A stretch of DNA of 28,050 nt, from assembly GCA_023461035.1 (NCBI GenBank), contig JAEWOD010000001.1, forward strand, positions 1 to 28,050, written 5' to 3'. This document shows, piece after piece, positions 6,527 to 15,098 of the stretch. Positions within the stretch are counted from its first letter, which is position 1, and every line of letters begins with the position of its first letter. The position numbers were made by a program, and so were the translations under genes. This DNA is from Bacteroidota bacterium (lineage in GTDB: Bacteria > Bacteroidota > Bacteroidia > Flavobacteriales > Weeksellaceae). The notes beneath the pieces were generated by a model, which did no database searches, was not told the DNA's origin, and worked only from the letters and a program-made list of their open reading frames with translations.

Positions 6527-9325
6527 ATGAAAAAAAATATCTCCTCATACGACCCCAAAGAATTTATCATCATAAAAGGTGCTAAACTTCACAATCTCAA
6601 AAACATAGATCTCGCCATACCCAAAAACAAATTGGTAGTTATTACGGGGCTTTCCGGTTCCGGAAAATCTTCATTGGCCTTTGATACTTTATACGCAGAG
6701 GGACAAAGAAGATATGTGGAGAGTTTATCCTCTTATGCACGACAATTTTTAGGAAAACTGGACAAACCGCAGGTGGATTATATCAAAGGAATCGCTCCGA
6801 GTATCGCCATCCAGCAAAAAGTCATCAGCACAAATCCCCGATCGACAGTCGGTACCACCACAGAAATTTATGATTATTTAAAATTATTGTTTGCCAGAAT
6901 CGGAAAAACCTATTCGCCCGTTTCAGGAGAATTGGTTCAAAAAGACACGGTTACCGACGTCATCGATTATATCCAATCGCTTCCCGTCGATTCCAAATTG
7001 CTGATTCTTTCTCCGCTTCATTTGAATGGAGGAAGAAGTTTTGAAGAAAATTTAAGCATTTTGCAGCAACAGGGATTTTCCCGTTTGGATGTGGATGACA
7101 ACCAAGTAAAAATTGAAGATTTAATCGAATTCAAATTTGAACCAAAAAAAGATACGCGTTTTCATTTGGTCATCGACCGGATTGCCACTCAAAATGATGA
7201 ATCCTTTTATCATCGGCTTGCCGACTCCGTTCAAACGGCATTTTTTGAAGGAAAAGGCGATTTAGTCATTAAAAACATAGACGATAATTCAGAACAATCT
7301 TTTTCGAGCGCATTTGAAATGGATGGAATTGTTTTCAACGAACCTTCGCTTCATTTCTTTAGTTTTAATAATCCTTATGGTGCTTGTCCGATTTGTGAAG
7401 GGTATGGAAAAGTAATCGGAATCGATGAAAATTTGGTGGTTCCCAATAAAAAATTGTCGGTGTATGAAGATGCCGTTGTGGCCTGGAAAGGCGAAAAAAT
7501 GGGCGAATGGAAAGATTGGTTCATCAAATTGGCTTCTCAATTTGATTTCCCGATTCATAAACCTTATTATCAATTATCCGATGAACAAAAATCCGTACTC
7601 TGGCAGGGAAAAGGCGAATGGGAAGGGATAGACGGATTTTTTAAAATGGTCGAAGCCAATACTTATAAAATCCAATACCGCGTGATGCTTTCCCGTTACC
7701 GCGGCAAAACCAATTGTCCTACCTGTAAAGGAAAAAGATTGCGAAAAGAAGCTTCTTATGTAAAGATCAATGAAAAAGCCATTCAGGATTTGGTGGATTT
7801 GCCTTTGGACGAATTGAAAATCTTTTTTGATAATTTAAAATTAAACGAATACGAAGAAAAAGTTGCCAAACGAATTTTGCATGAAATCCGCAGCAGGATT
7901 GAATTTTTATTGGACGTAGGTTTGAGTTATCTGACGTTAAACCGCGCTTCCAATACACTTTCCGGTGGCGAAAGCCAACGCATCAATCTGGCGACTTCAT
8001 TGGGAAGTTCGCTTGTCGGTTCACTTTATATTCTGGACGAACCGTCCATAGGGCTTCATTCAAAAGATACGGAACGTTTAATCGGTGTTTTACAGAAATT
8101 GAGAGATTTAGGCAACACGGTCATCGTGGTGGAACACGACGAAGACATCATGAAAGCGGCCGACCACATCATCGACATTGGTCCTGAAGCCGGAACGAAT
8201 GGCGGTGAAATTGTATTTGAAGGAACTTATGAAGAATTGCTTCAAGCAACAACTTTAACGGCTGAATACCTGAACGGAAAATTGGAAATCGAAGTTCCCA
8301 AAAAACGGATTCCTTTTAAAAATTACATCGAAATAAAAGGCGCAAGGGAAAACAATTTGAAAAATATCGACGTAAAATTTCCGCTGAACACATTAACTGT
8401 CGTGACGGGCGTGAGCGGCTCAGGAAAGAGTACGCTGATGAAGGAAATCCTCACGCCGGCTTTGCAACGGAATTTGGGGATTTATGGAAATAAAATCGGA
8501 GAATTTGATGAACTCAGCGGTGATGTCCGAAGAATCCACAACATCGAACTCATCGATCAAAATCCCATAGGGAAATCTTCACGCTCCAATCCGGTTACCT
8601 ATGTGAAAGCTTATGACGACATTCGTGCGCTGTATGCCAAACAAAAAGCGAGCAAACTCAACGGATTTGAAGCCAAACATTTTTCGTTTAATGTGGACGG
8701 CGGCCGATGCGATACATGTAAAGGCGAAGGTGTAATTACCATCGAAATGCAGTTTATTGCCGATGTGGAATTGGAATGTGAGACCTGTCATGGACATCGT
8801 TTCAAAAAAGAAGTGCTCGAAGTGAAATTTCACGGAAAAAACATTTCAGATGTTTTACACATGACCATTGACGAAGCCGTTGCTTTTTTCCAAAAACATG
8901 AGGAAACCAAAATCGTGGAAAAAATATTGCCATTGCAAGAAGTGGGATTGGGTTATGTGCAATTGGGACAATCATCCAATACACTTTCCGGCGGTGAAGC
9001 GCAGCGTATCAAACTTGCCTCCTTCCTCACCAAAGGTCATACTTCCAAACAATCGCTTTTTATTTTTGACGAACCGAGCACCGGGCTGCATTTCCACGAT
9101 GTGAAGAAATTGCTAAAAGCTTTACGCGCACTGATTGAAATCGGGCATACGGTTTTTGTAATTGAACACCACATGGATATCATCAAAGCGGCCGATTGGG
9201 TGATCGACATCGGGCCGGAAGGCGGAAAAAAAGGCGGAAATATAGTCGCACAAGGAACGCCGGAAGAAATCGTGAAAGTGAAAGAATCCTATACCGGGGA
9301 GTTTTTGGGGGAGAAGCTAAACTAA
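6527..9325 (+). CDS. uvrA: excinuclease ABC subunit A
   Basis: UvrA finds bulky DNA lesions and loads UvrB in nucleotide excision repair. This 932-aa copy has the complete double-ABC layout. The first Walker A is GLSGSGKS (41-48), followed by the UvrA hallmark EGQRRYVESLSSYARQFLG. The zinc site after it uses CPIC and CPTCKGKR. The first signature is LSGGESQRINL with Walker B LYILDEPSIGLH. The second half has GVSGSGKST, the zinc finger CDTCKGEG ... CETCHGHR, LSGGEAQRIKL and LFIFDEPSTGLH. The length is normal (about 930-960 aa). ATG 6527 is chosen because a -7 box lies just upstream. No terminator is visible after the stop; short AT-rich direct repeats follow. No uvrB or uvrC is in the window. 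Confidence 0.97.
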   Translation: MKKNISSYDPKEFIIIKGAKLHNLKNIDLAIPKNKLVVITGLSGSGKSSLAFDTLYAEGQRRYVESLSSYARQFLGKLDKPQVDYIKGIAPSIAIQQKVISTNPRSTVGTTTEIYDYLKLLFARIGKTYSPVSGELVQKDTVTDVIDYIQSLPVDSKLLILSPLHLNGGRSFEENLSILQQQGFSRLDVDDNQVKIEDLIEFKFEPKKDTRFHLVIDRIATQNDESFYHRLADSVQTAFFEGKGDLVIKNIDDNSEQSFSSAFEMDGIVFNEPSLHFFSFNNPYGACPICEGYGKVIGIDENLVVPNKKLSVYEDAVVAWKGEKMGEWKDWFIKLASQFDFPIHKPYYQLSDEQKSVLWQGKGEWEGIDGFFKMVEANTYKIQYRVMLSRYRGKTNCPTCKGKRLRKEASYVKINEKAIQDLVDLPLDELKIFFDNLKLNEYEEKVAKRILHEIRSRIEFLLDVGLSYLTLNRASNTLSGGESQRINLATSLGSSLVGSLYILDEPSIGLHSKDTERLIGVLQKLRDLGNTVIVVEHDEDIMKAADHIIDIGPEAGTNGGEIVFEGTYEELLQATTLTAEYLNGKLEIEVPKKRIPFKNYIEIKGARENNLKNIDVKFPLNTLTVVTGVSGSGKSTLMKEILTPALQRNLGIYGNKIGEFDELSGDVRRIHNIELIDQNPIGKSSRSNPVTYVKAYDDIRALYAKQKASKLNGFEAKHFSFNVDGGRCDTCKGEGVITIEMQFIADVELECETCHGHRFKKEVLEVKFHGKNISDVLHMTIDEAVAFFQKHEETKIVEKILPLQEVGLGYVQLGQSSNTLSGGEAQRIKLASFLTKGHTSKQSLFIFDEPSTGLHFHDVKKLLKALRALIEIGHTVFVIEHHMDIIKAADWVIDIGPEGGKKGGNIVAQGTPEEIVKVKESYTGEFLGEKLN

Positions 9326-9353
9326 TTTGAAGATTTGAGAATTTGAAAATGTA

Positions 9354-9383
9354 ACTTTAAACCTAAAACTTTAAACTTTAAAC
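9354..9383. repeat. short direct repeats ACTTTAAAC
   Basis: ACTTTAAAC occurs at 9354-9362 and 9368-9376, with a third overlapping CTTTAAAC ending at 9383. Just before it, ATTTGA-type words also repeat. This is low-complexity intergenic sequence between uvrA and the PhoH gene, and no function is evident. Confidence 0.6.
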
Positions 9384-9497
9384 ATTTCTTCCCTTTGTTG
9401 ATACTTCGTTTAAAATTGTTAATAGATTTCACATTAATTTCATCTGACTCTTTTAAAATTTTTGTCAATTAGTCGAATTGAAAAAATGAAAAGATCA

Positions 9498-10823
9498 ATG
9501 AAAAAGAAAATATTTGTATTGGATACTTCGGTTATCATCTTTGACCATAAGTCCATCATGAATTTTGACGAACACGACATCGTACTGCCCATCACAGTTC
9601 TGGAAGAATTAGATACCTTTAAAAAAGGAAACGATACCAAAAATTTTGAAGCACGGGAGTTCATCCGCTTCCTCGATAAAAATTCAAAAGATCATTTGAT
9701 TCAGGATTGGATTCCGTTGCCCGGCGAAGGAAAAGGTTCGTTTAAAATCGCGATGGAAACCAACGGAATTGACAAATCGGCTGTAAAAATTTACGGTTCG
9801 GATTCCATGGACAATAAAATCCTGAATTCCTGTCTGATCGTGCAAAAAGATGAACCCAAACGTCAGGTAATCCTCGTCACCAAAGACGTGAATCTTCGGC
9901 TAAAAGCCAAAGCACTGGGAATCAAAGCAGAAGACTATGAAACCGGAAAGGTTCAGAATGTGGACAATCTGCCAACCGGGATTACGACTTTCACCAATTT
10001 CAATCAGGAAATCATCGATTCGCTGTATAAAGATTATGCCGTTCCGCTGGAAATGATAGAGGGAAAAATGGAAGTTTCCGCCAATGGTTATTATATTTTA
10101 CAGGGCGATAAGTCTTCGGCTTTGGCTTATTATAATCCGTTTGAACAACAATTGGAGCGTGTAAACAAACAAACCGTTTTTAACATAAAGCCCAAAAATG
10201 CGGAACAGGCGTTTGCCATACATTCGATCCTGAAAAAAGACATCAAACTCGTAGCATTGCATGGTGTAGCCGGAACGGGAAAAACACTGATTGCATTGGC
10301 AGCTGCAATGGCTCAGAAAAAGGAATACAAGCAGATTTACTTGGCACGGCCCATCGTTCCGCTCAGCAATAAGGACATAGGCTATCTTCCTGGGGACATC
10401 AAATCGAAAATTGATCCGTATATGCAGCCGCTTTGGGACAATTTAAAATTTATCCAATACCAGTTTGATGAGCAGGACAAAGAATACAAACAAATCAATC
10501 TGATGGTGGAACAGGAAAAACTGATGATTACACCATTGGCGTATATACGCGGAAGAAGTTTGTCAGACGTGATTTTCATCGTGGATGAAGCGCAGAACCT
10601 CACTCCTCACGAAATCAAAACGGTCATCACCCGTGCCGGGGAAAACACAAAATTTATTTTCACGGGCGATATCAAACAAATCGATACGCCTTATCTGGAT
10701 GAACAATCCAATGGACTTTCATATTTAGTTGACCGTGTGCAGGGACAGAAATTATTTTCTCATATTCAATTGATTAAAGGAGAGAGAAGCGAATTAGCGA
10801 ATTTGGCGAATGATTTGTTGTAA
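9498..10823 (+). CDS. PIN-domain PhoH family ATPase (YlaK-type)
   Basis: This 441-aa protein fuses an N-terminal PIN nuclease-like domain to a PhoH ATPase domain. It resembles the PhoH2/YlaK group, for which RNA helicase plus RNase activity has been reported in related bacteria. The PIN part begins IFVLDTSVIIFDHKSI, with Asp9 and later acidic residues (EELDTF, TKDVNLR). The PhoH part has Walker A GVAGTGKT (256-263), Walker B VIFIVDEAQNL (VDEAQ at 362-366) and FTGDIKQID. ATG 9498 gives MKKKIFVLDTSV. ATG 9486 adds MKRS and is also possible; the TTG at 9462 is unlikely. A TAGATTTC box (9423-9430, one mismatch) with TTG 22 bases before it may be the promoter. A hairpin follows the stop. Confidence 0.92.
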   Translation: MKKKIFVLDTSVIIFDHKSIMNFDEHDIVLPITVLEELDTFKKGNDTKNFEAREFIRFLDKNSKDHLIQDWIPLPGEGKGSFKIAMETNGIDKSAVKIYGSDSMDNKILNSCLIVQKDEPKRQVILVTKDVNLRLKAKALGIKAEDYETGKVQNVDNLPTGITTFTNFNQEIIDSLYKDYAVPLEMIEGKMEVSANGYYILQGDKSSALAYYNPFEQQLERVNKQTVFNIKPKNAEQAFAIHSILKKDIKLVALHGVAGTGKTLIALAAAMAQKKEYKQIYLARPIVPLSNKDIGYLPGDIKSKIDPYMQPLWDNLKFIQYQFDEQDKEYKQINLMVEQEKLMITPLAYIRGRSLSDVIFIVDEAQNLTPHEIKTVITRAGENTKFIFTGDIKQIDTPYLDEQSNGLSYLVDRVQGQKLFSHIQLIKGERSELANLANDLL

Positions 10824-10840
10824 TTGGTTTCTGTTTATGA

Positions 10841-10873
10841 TTGGAAAATCCTGTGTCAGGGAGGGTTTTCCAA
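10841..10873 (+). terminator. terminator after PhoH-family gene
   Basis: TTGGAAAATCC (10841-10851) pairs with GGGTTTTCCAA (10863-10873) through an 11-bp stem with one G-T pair and an 11-base loop. ATTATTATTTTT follows. It lies 17 bases after the stop codon. Confidence 0.65.
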
Positions 10874-10927
10874 ATTATTATTTTTGATTCATAAGAATTA
10901 GTAATCCAAATAGTTACGTAATAATTT

Positions 10928-10947
10928 GATTGATTGATTGATTGATT
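10928..10947. repeat. five tandem GATT units
   Basis: Five uninterrupted copies of the tetranucleotide GATT lie about 50 bases upstream of the orphan T9SS tail. Such tracts can vary by slippage. It is not inside any reading frame I can support, so phase variation of a protein is not indicated. Confidence 0.8.
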
Positions 10948-10999
10948 CACTCATTATCTGATTTTTTAGTATATTTAGAATAAAACCTAAATCTTATGA

Positions 11000-11128
11000 A
11001 AATCATATTTAAACACCAATTCCAATCAGTTTTCGTTAAATTTATCCAACTATACTTCCGGAATTTACACGGTAACTTTGGTTTGTAATGGCGCAATCGT
11101 AGATTCTAAAAGTCTAATTAAAAATTAA
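11000..11128 (+). pseudogene. orphan T9SS sorting-domain tail
   Basis: Read from 11000, this gives a 42-codon open stretch ending in TAA at 11126-11128. Its last residues include SNYTSGIYTVTLVCNG and VDSKSLIKN. That is the characteristic end of a type A T9SS C-terminal sorting domain in Flavobacterium-like proteins, where it directs export and surface attachment. There is no in-frame start: a TGA lies directly before the first codon (10997-10999), and the body of the cargo protein is missing. The ATG at 10996 is in a different frame. The fragment ends 5 bases before the ATG of an intact T9SS cargo gene. It is best read as the remnant of a deleted or decayed cargo gene. Confidence 0.7.
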
Positions 11129-11133
11129 TCGTT

Positions 11134-11832
11134 ATGAAAAAAATAATACTAATGATCTTATTAATTACCGGACTTTCTGTAAAGGCCCAACAGCAGGAAC
11201 TGATAGAGAATACGTGGTATTTGGAATATCTTGAAAATGAAAGCCATAGTGGACCTGTTGCTCCTCCGGAAAGTGATGAATTTGATGCCATAACTTTAAT
11301 TTTTGTCACAGAAGGGGAAACAACTTACTTCCGAACAGGCGTATGTGCCAATATTGAAGCGAATGTTGCTTCAATTACTGGAAATCAAATATATTTTGAT
11401 AATTTAGTTTGTTGTGAGGAAGATTCGTGTACAGATCCGGAAAATGCGGGTTTTGAAGACGAATATGCTGGTTTCTTTATGTATGAAGAATCAATTTTTT
11501 ATAACATAACGGAAAACACTGACGGTTCTTTATCGCTCTTTTTGAGTAATTCAATTTTTAGTGAAGTTCATTATACAAATCAAGTACTCTCCGCCTCTGA
11601 TATAAATTCAAATGAAAACCCGTTTCAACTGGCTTTCCAAAACGATAATCTCATTATCGGGAATTCAACCACCAAATCTATTTCTATTTATGATTTATCA
11701 GGAAAATTGGTTTTGAGTTCTGATGTAAGTCAGAATAAAGTTCAAACATCAGGAATACCAAAAGGAATTTATATAGTTAAGGTAACAGATGCCAACGGTA
11801 AGATATCTACAAAAAAAATCAGAAAAGATTGA
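11134..11832 (+). CDS. T9SS-secreted protein of unknown function
   Basis: This 232-aa protein has a Sec signal peptide (MKKIILMILLITGLSVKA before QQQ) and a C-terminal type A T9SS sorting domain over roughly the last 80 residues. That domain reads SISIYDLSGKLVLSS ... IPKGIYIVKVTDANGKISTKKI. It should cross the inner membrane by Sec and the outer membrane by T9SS. The middle part (ENTWYLEYLENE ... ITLIFVTEGETTYFRTG ... CCEEDSC) looks like a small lipocalin-like or META-like beta domain with several cysteines, but I do not recognise a family. The start ATG lies 5 bases after the stop of the orphan T9SS tail. No -7 box is visible close by, so the promoter may lie upstream of the remnant. A terminator follows at 11872-11899. 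Its sequence is more AT-rich than that of its neighbours. Confidence 0.85.
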   Translation: MKKIILMILLITGLSVKAQQQELIENTWYLEYLENESHSGPVAPPESDEFDAITLIFVTEGETTYFRTGVCANIEANVASITGNQIYFDNLVCCEEDSCTDPENAGFEDEYAGFFMYEESIFYNITENTDGSLSLFLSNSIFSEVHYTNQVLSASDINSNENPFQLAFQNDNLIIGNSTTKSISIYDLSGKLVLSSDVSQNKVQTSGIPKGIYIVKVTDANGKISTKKIRKD

Positions 11833-11871
11833 CCATTGCCCAATTATCATAAAAAACGATTGAAAAATTAT

Positions 11872-11899
11872 AAAAGCCTTTGATGAACAAAGGCTTTTT
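11872..11899 (+). terminator. terminator after T9SS cargo gene
   Basis: AAAAGCCTTTG (11872-11882) pairs perfectly with CAAAGGCTTTT (11888-11898) around ATGAA. T residues complete a five-T run. This is a clear rho-independent terminator 40 bases after the stop. Confidence 0.88.
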
Positions 11900-11964
11900 A
11901 TTTTAAGAAATGATAATCCGTGAATTTTTCTTGTTAAAAAAAACGAATTATCCGTCTGTATAAT

Positions 11965-11996
11965 TTTGGTTAAGTTATCAGATACTTCTATATTTG
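11965..11996 (+). promoter_or_regulatory. secDF promoter (-33 TTTG, -7 TATATTTG)
   Basis: TTTG at 11965-11968 and TATATTTG at 11989-11996 are 20 bases apart, close to the ideal Bacteroidota promoter. It is the best-formed promoter in the window. Transcription should start near 12002, about 140 bases before the secDF ATG. Confidence 0.75.
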
Positions 11997-12001
11997 CCCG
12001 T

Positions 12002-12141
12002 TAAAAAATTCTTAATAAAACACCAAATATGAAATGCTTATAACGATTTTTTAATTAAATCATCGTTAAGAATCAAGCATTTCGCCCGATCCCGATAGTT
12101 CGGGACGGGGTGACAATTAAAAACTAATAAAAAAGGAACTG
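12002..12141 (+). promoter_or_regulatory. long structured leader of secDF
   Basis: The predicted leader is about 140 nt. It holds an imperfect inverted repeat from 12034 to 12080: ATGCTT and TAACGAT on the left (12034-12047), ATCGTTA and AAGCAT on the right (12062-12080). A second hairpin, TCCCGA-TAGT-TCGGGA, lies at 12090-12105, with further GC pairing outside it. A four-codon frame (ATG 12029 to TAA 12043) overlaps the first left arm. The ribosome-binding region AAGGAACTG directly precedes the ATG at 12142. No known riboswitch family was recognised. Regulation through this leader is inference. Confidence 0.45.
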
Positions 12142-15048
12142 ATGAAAGGAAAATGGCTTATCGCAGGTATTACAATCATTTTGGGGATTCTATCCGTCAG
12201 ACAATTGAGTTATACCTGGTACACCAATAAAGTTGAGTGTGAGGCTTATGAAAATTCAAGAGACGAAGTGCACGAGCAGATTGTACTGGACAGTTTGGCC
12301 AATGATACCCTGAATTTGGGGATCATCAGCTACAATTACCGTGATGCGAAAAACAAAGAAATGAAATTAGGTTTGGACTTGCGTGGAGGTATCTCTGTGA
12401 TCCTTCAGGTACAGGTACGTGACCTTTTGGAGGATTTAGCGGATCACAGCGAAAATCCAATCTTTGTGGAAGCCCTCAATTCTGCCGATATCAAACAAAG
12501 AACACAGGGTAACCGTGCGTATGTTGATATTTTCTTTGACGAATTTGAAAGATTAAGAACCGAAAAAGGACAAGGAAATCTGAAATATGCTTCCGCTGAT
12601 ATTTTCGGGAATCGTCAAAACGCAACTTTTATCGAATTCAATGAAACCGATGAATCCATCAAGGATAAAATAAAAAAAGATATCGATGCCAAAATCGGTA
12701 CGGCTTATCAGGTAATTTCCTCCCGTATCAACCGATTTGGAGTGGTGGAACCGGTTATCCAGCGATTGGGTGGAGCCGGAGACGGACGTATCTTAGTGGA
12801 AATGCCGGGTGAGAAAAACAAGGAAAGAATTAAAAATTTATTGCAAAGTACTGCGAAATTGGAGTTCTGGAAAGTGGAAGCCAATAACCAACAGGTAAAT
12901 TCTTATTTCAGTTCTTTAAACCCACAAAGTTTAGGCGTAAAAACAGATGCACAGAGTTTGGCAGGAATTATCCAACCGGCTTTGGAAGGAAATTCAATGT
13001 TTTCTGTTGCAACAAAAGATACGGCTATCATTAATGAGATTTTGAATTCGGAAAACTTAAAGGCCAATATGCCTTCCAGCATCCGAAATTTTAAATATTA
13101 CTGGGGAAATAAAACGGTTCAAACAAAAGATGCCAATACGAACGGAAAATTCCTTTCTTTATATGCATTGAGTGGTGATGGTAACAATGCTCCTCTTCTT
13201 TTGGGTGATGTAATCGATCAAGCTTCAGGAGAAAGAAATGCGGGTTCTATTTCAAACGAACCGGTCGTTTCGATGAAAATGAATGCTGAAGGAGCTCAAA
13301 AATGGGGAAGAATCACAGAAGAAAATGTGAATAATTCTATCGCCATCGTTTTGGACAATGCGGTTTATTCGGCACCCAACATCAACGAGCCGATTAAAGG
13401 AGGAAGCTCCCAAATCTCCGGAAACTTCACATTGGATGAAGCAAAAGACTTAGCCAATATTTTACAAGCGGGTAGTCTACCGGCATCTTCAAAAATTGTT
13501 CAGTTGGAAGAAGTAGGTCCGTCTTTAGGGCAGGAAGCGATTAACAGTTCATTGATTGCATTTGCAGCCGTATTTGTTTTGATTTTGGTATGGATGGTAT
13601 TTTACTACAGCCGCGCCGGAATTTATGCGGATATTGCGGTAACCATTAACACTTTATTCCTTTTGGGATTGATGGTCGGATTATTTGGTGCAACGCTTTC
13701 ATTGCCGGGTATTGCAGGTATCATTTTGACACTGGCAATTGCCATTGACGCCAACATCATCATCAACGAACGTGTGAAAGACGAAATGCTTCATCATGAT
13801 AAATCACTGAAAGAAGCCGTTTCCATAGCTTATTCATGGAGAGGTGCAATTTCCGCTATCGTGGATGGTCACGTTACGTCGATTTTGACAGCCGCTATTT
13901 TATTGATATTTGGTAAAGGTCCTGTTCAGGGATTTGCCATTACTTTATTGATCGGTTTATTCTGCTCCTTATTTACTGCCATTTTCTTGACCAAAATATT
14001 CATCGACAGAAGATTGGAACAAGGAAAAGATGTTACTTTCTTTACCCACATCACCAAAAACTGGTTCCAAGGTTTGAACATCGATTTCATGTCCAAAAGA
14101 AAAATGTTCTATATCATATCAACTGTAGTTTCCATAGCTTGTATTGCTGTTTGTCTAATTCGTGGATTTGATATGGGTGTTGATTTTGAAGGAGGACGTA
14201 CCTATACGGTTCGCTTTGAAAATCCTGTAAGTGCCAATGATGTCAGAGTGAGTTTGGAAAATACATTGATAGATGATGATGGAACTGCAACTGCTCCGAC
14301 CGTAAAAATATTCGGGCCGTCCAATCAGGTGAAAATCACAACTAAATTAAAAGCAAGTCTGGAATCAACTGCAGTTGATGAAGAAATCAAACAAAAAGTC
14401 TATGAAGGCGTAAAATCCTTTTTACCGGCTAACTATTCTTATGAAGATTTCTCCAAAGACGAAACAGCCATCGGTATCATGTCAGTTGTAAAAGTTGGAC
14501 CAACGATTGCCGACGATACAACACGAGCTTCCGTTTTGGCAGTTGTTTTGGCATTGGTTGCTGTAGGTATTTATATCCTGATCCGTTTCAAATGGCAATA
14601 TGGTGTCGGAATCGTGATAGCAGCACTTCACGACGTTATCGTGATTTTAGGTTTATTTGCAGCACTTCACGGAATCCTGCCGTTTAACTTGGAAATCGAC
14701 CAGGCCTTTATCGCAGCGATTTTGACCGTCATCGGATATTCCATCAATGACTCGGTAATTATCTTTGACCGTATCCGTGAATATTTGGGATTATATCCAA
14801 AAATGCCTTTTGCGGAATTGATTAACAAATCGACTAATAACACGCTTTCCCGAACTTTGAATACTTCTATCAGTATGTTCTTGGTGGTAGTTATCATCTT
14901 CATTTTCGGAGGTGAAACCATCAAAGGATTTATGTTTGCGATGTTGATCGGGGTAATTGTGGGAACTTATTCTTCCATTTATATCGCTTCTCAGATCATG
15001 TATGATTTGACAAAAAAAGGGGAAGAAAAGAAATTATTAAATAACTAA
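12142..15048 (+). CDS. secDF: fused protein translocase subunit SecDF
   Basis: SecD and SecF are fused in one 968-aa inner-membrane protein. It uses the proton gradient to pull secreted proteins through SecYEG from the periplasmic side. The SecD half (about 1-640) has one N-terminal membrane segment, LGLDLRGGI (76-84), a large periplasmic part, and five C-terminal membrane segments including AIDANIIINERVKDE (from 534). The SecF half (about 650-968) repeats the pattern, with GFDMGVDFEGG (675-685) and GYSINDSVIIFDRIRE (from 865). Asp536 and the Asp of INDS match the charged residues thought to serve proton transfer. The length is usual for Bacteroidota fusions. It has its own strong promoter and a structured leader, and a strong terminator follows. 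T9SS cargo and lipoproteins encoded nearby would depend on this route. Confidence 0.97.
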   Translation: MKGKWLIAGITIILGILSVRQLSYTWYTNKVECEAYENSRDEVHEQIVLDSLANDTLNLGIISYNYRDAKNKEMKLGLDLRGGISVILQVQVRDLLEDLADHSENPIFVEALNSADIKQRTQGNRAYVDIFFDEFERLRTEKGQGNLKYASADIFGNRQNATFIEFNETDESIKDKIKKDIDAKIGTAYQVISSRINRFGVVEPVIQRLGGAGDGRILVEMPGEKNKERIKNLLQSTAKLEFWKVEANNQQVNSYFSSLNPQSLGVKTDAQSLAGIIQPALEGNSMFSVATKDTAIINEILNSENLKANMPSSIRNFKYYWGNKTVQTKDANTNGKFLSLYALSGDGNNAPLLLGDVIDQASGERNAGSISNEPVVSMKMNAEGAQKWGRITEENVNNSIAIVLDNAVYSAPNINEPIKGGSSQISGNFTLDEAKDLANILQAGSLPASSKIVQLEEVGPSLGQEAINSSLIAFAAVFVLILVWMVFYYSRAGIYADIAVTINTLFLLGLMVGLFGATLSLPGIAGIILTLAIAIDANIIINERVKDEMLHHDKSLKEAVSIAYSWRGAISAIVDGHVTSILTAAILLIFGKGPVQGFAITLLIGLFCSLFTAIFLTKIFIDRRLEQGKDVTFFTHITKNWFQGLNIDFMSKRKMFYIISTVVSIACIAVCLIRGFDMGVDFEGGRTYTVRFENPVSANDVRVSLENTLIDDDGTATAPTVKIFGPSNQVKITTKLKASLESTAVDEEIKQKVYEGVKSFLPANYSYEDFSKDETAIGIMSVVKVGPTIADDTTRASVLAVVLALVAVGIYILIRFKWQYGVGIVIAALHDVIVILGLFAALHGILPFNLEIDQAFIAAILTVIGYSINDSVIIFDRIREYLGLYPKMPFAELINKSTNNTLSRTLNTSISMFLVVVIIFIFGGETIKGFMFAMLIGVIVGTYSSIYIASQIMYDLTKKGEEKKLLNN

Positions 15049-15070
15049 TAATCGATATACAGTTTTTAAG

Positions 15071-15098
15071 AAGGGCAATGTTTTCATTGCCCTTTTTT
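15071..15098. terminator. bidirectional terminator, secDF / phosphatase
   Basis: AAGGGCAATG (15071-15080) pairs perfectly with CATTGCCCTT (15085-15094) around TTTT, followed by T to 15098. On the other strand an A/T-rich flank also gives T residues. It sits 22 bases after secDF and overlaps the very end of the convergent gene, so it probably serves both. Confidence 0.88.

Noticed and set aside
9462..9497. TTG start for the PhoH-family protein
   Set aside because: ATG codons at 9486 and 9498 are better; the family begins close to the LDTSV strand.
10928..10947. GATT tract as a phase-variation switch
   Set aside because: It is outside any supported frame and not at a promoter spacing that I can identify.
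12029..12043. four-codon frame in the secDF leader as a VemP-like arrest peptide
   Set aside because: It is far too short to span the ribosome tunnel; at most it could work by simple translational attenuation.
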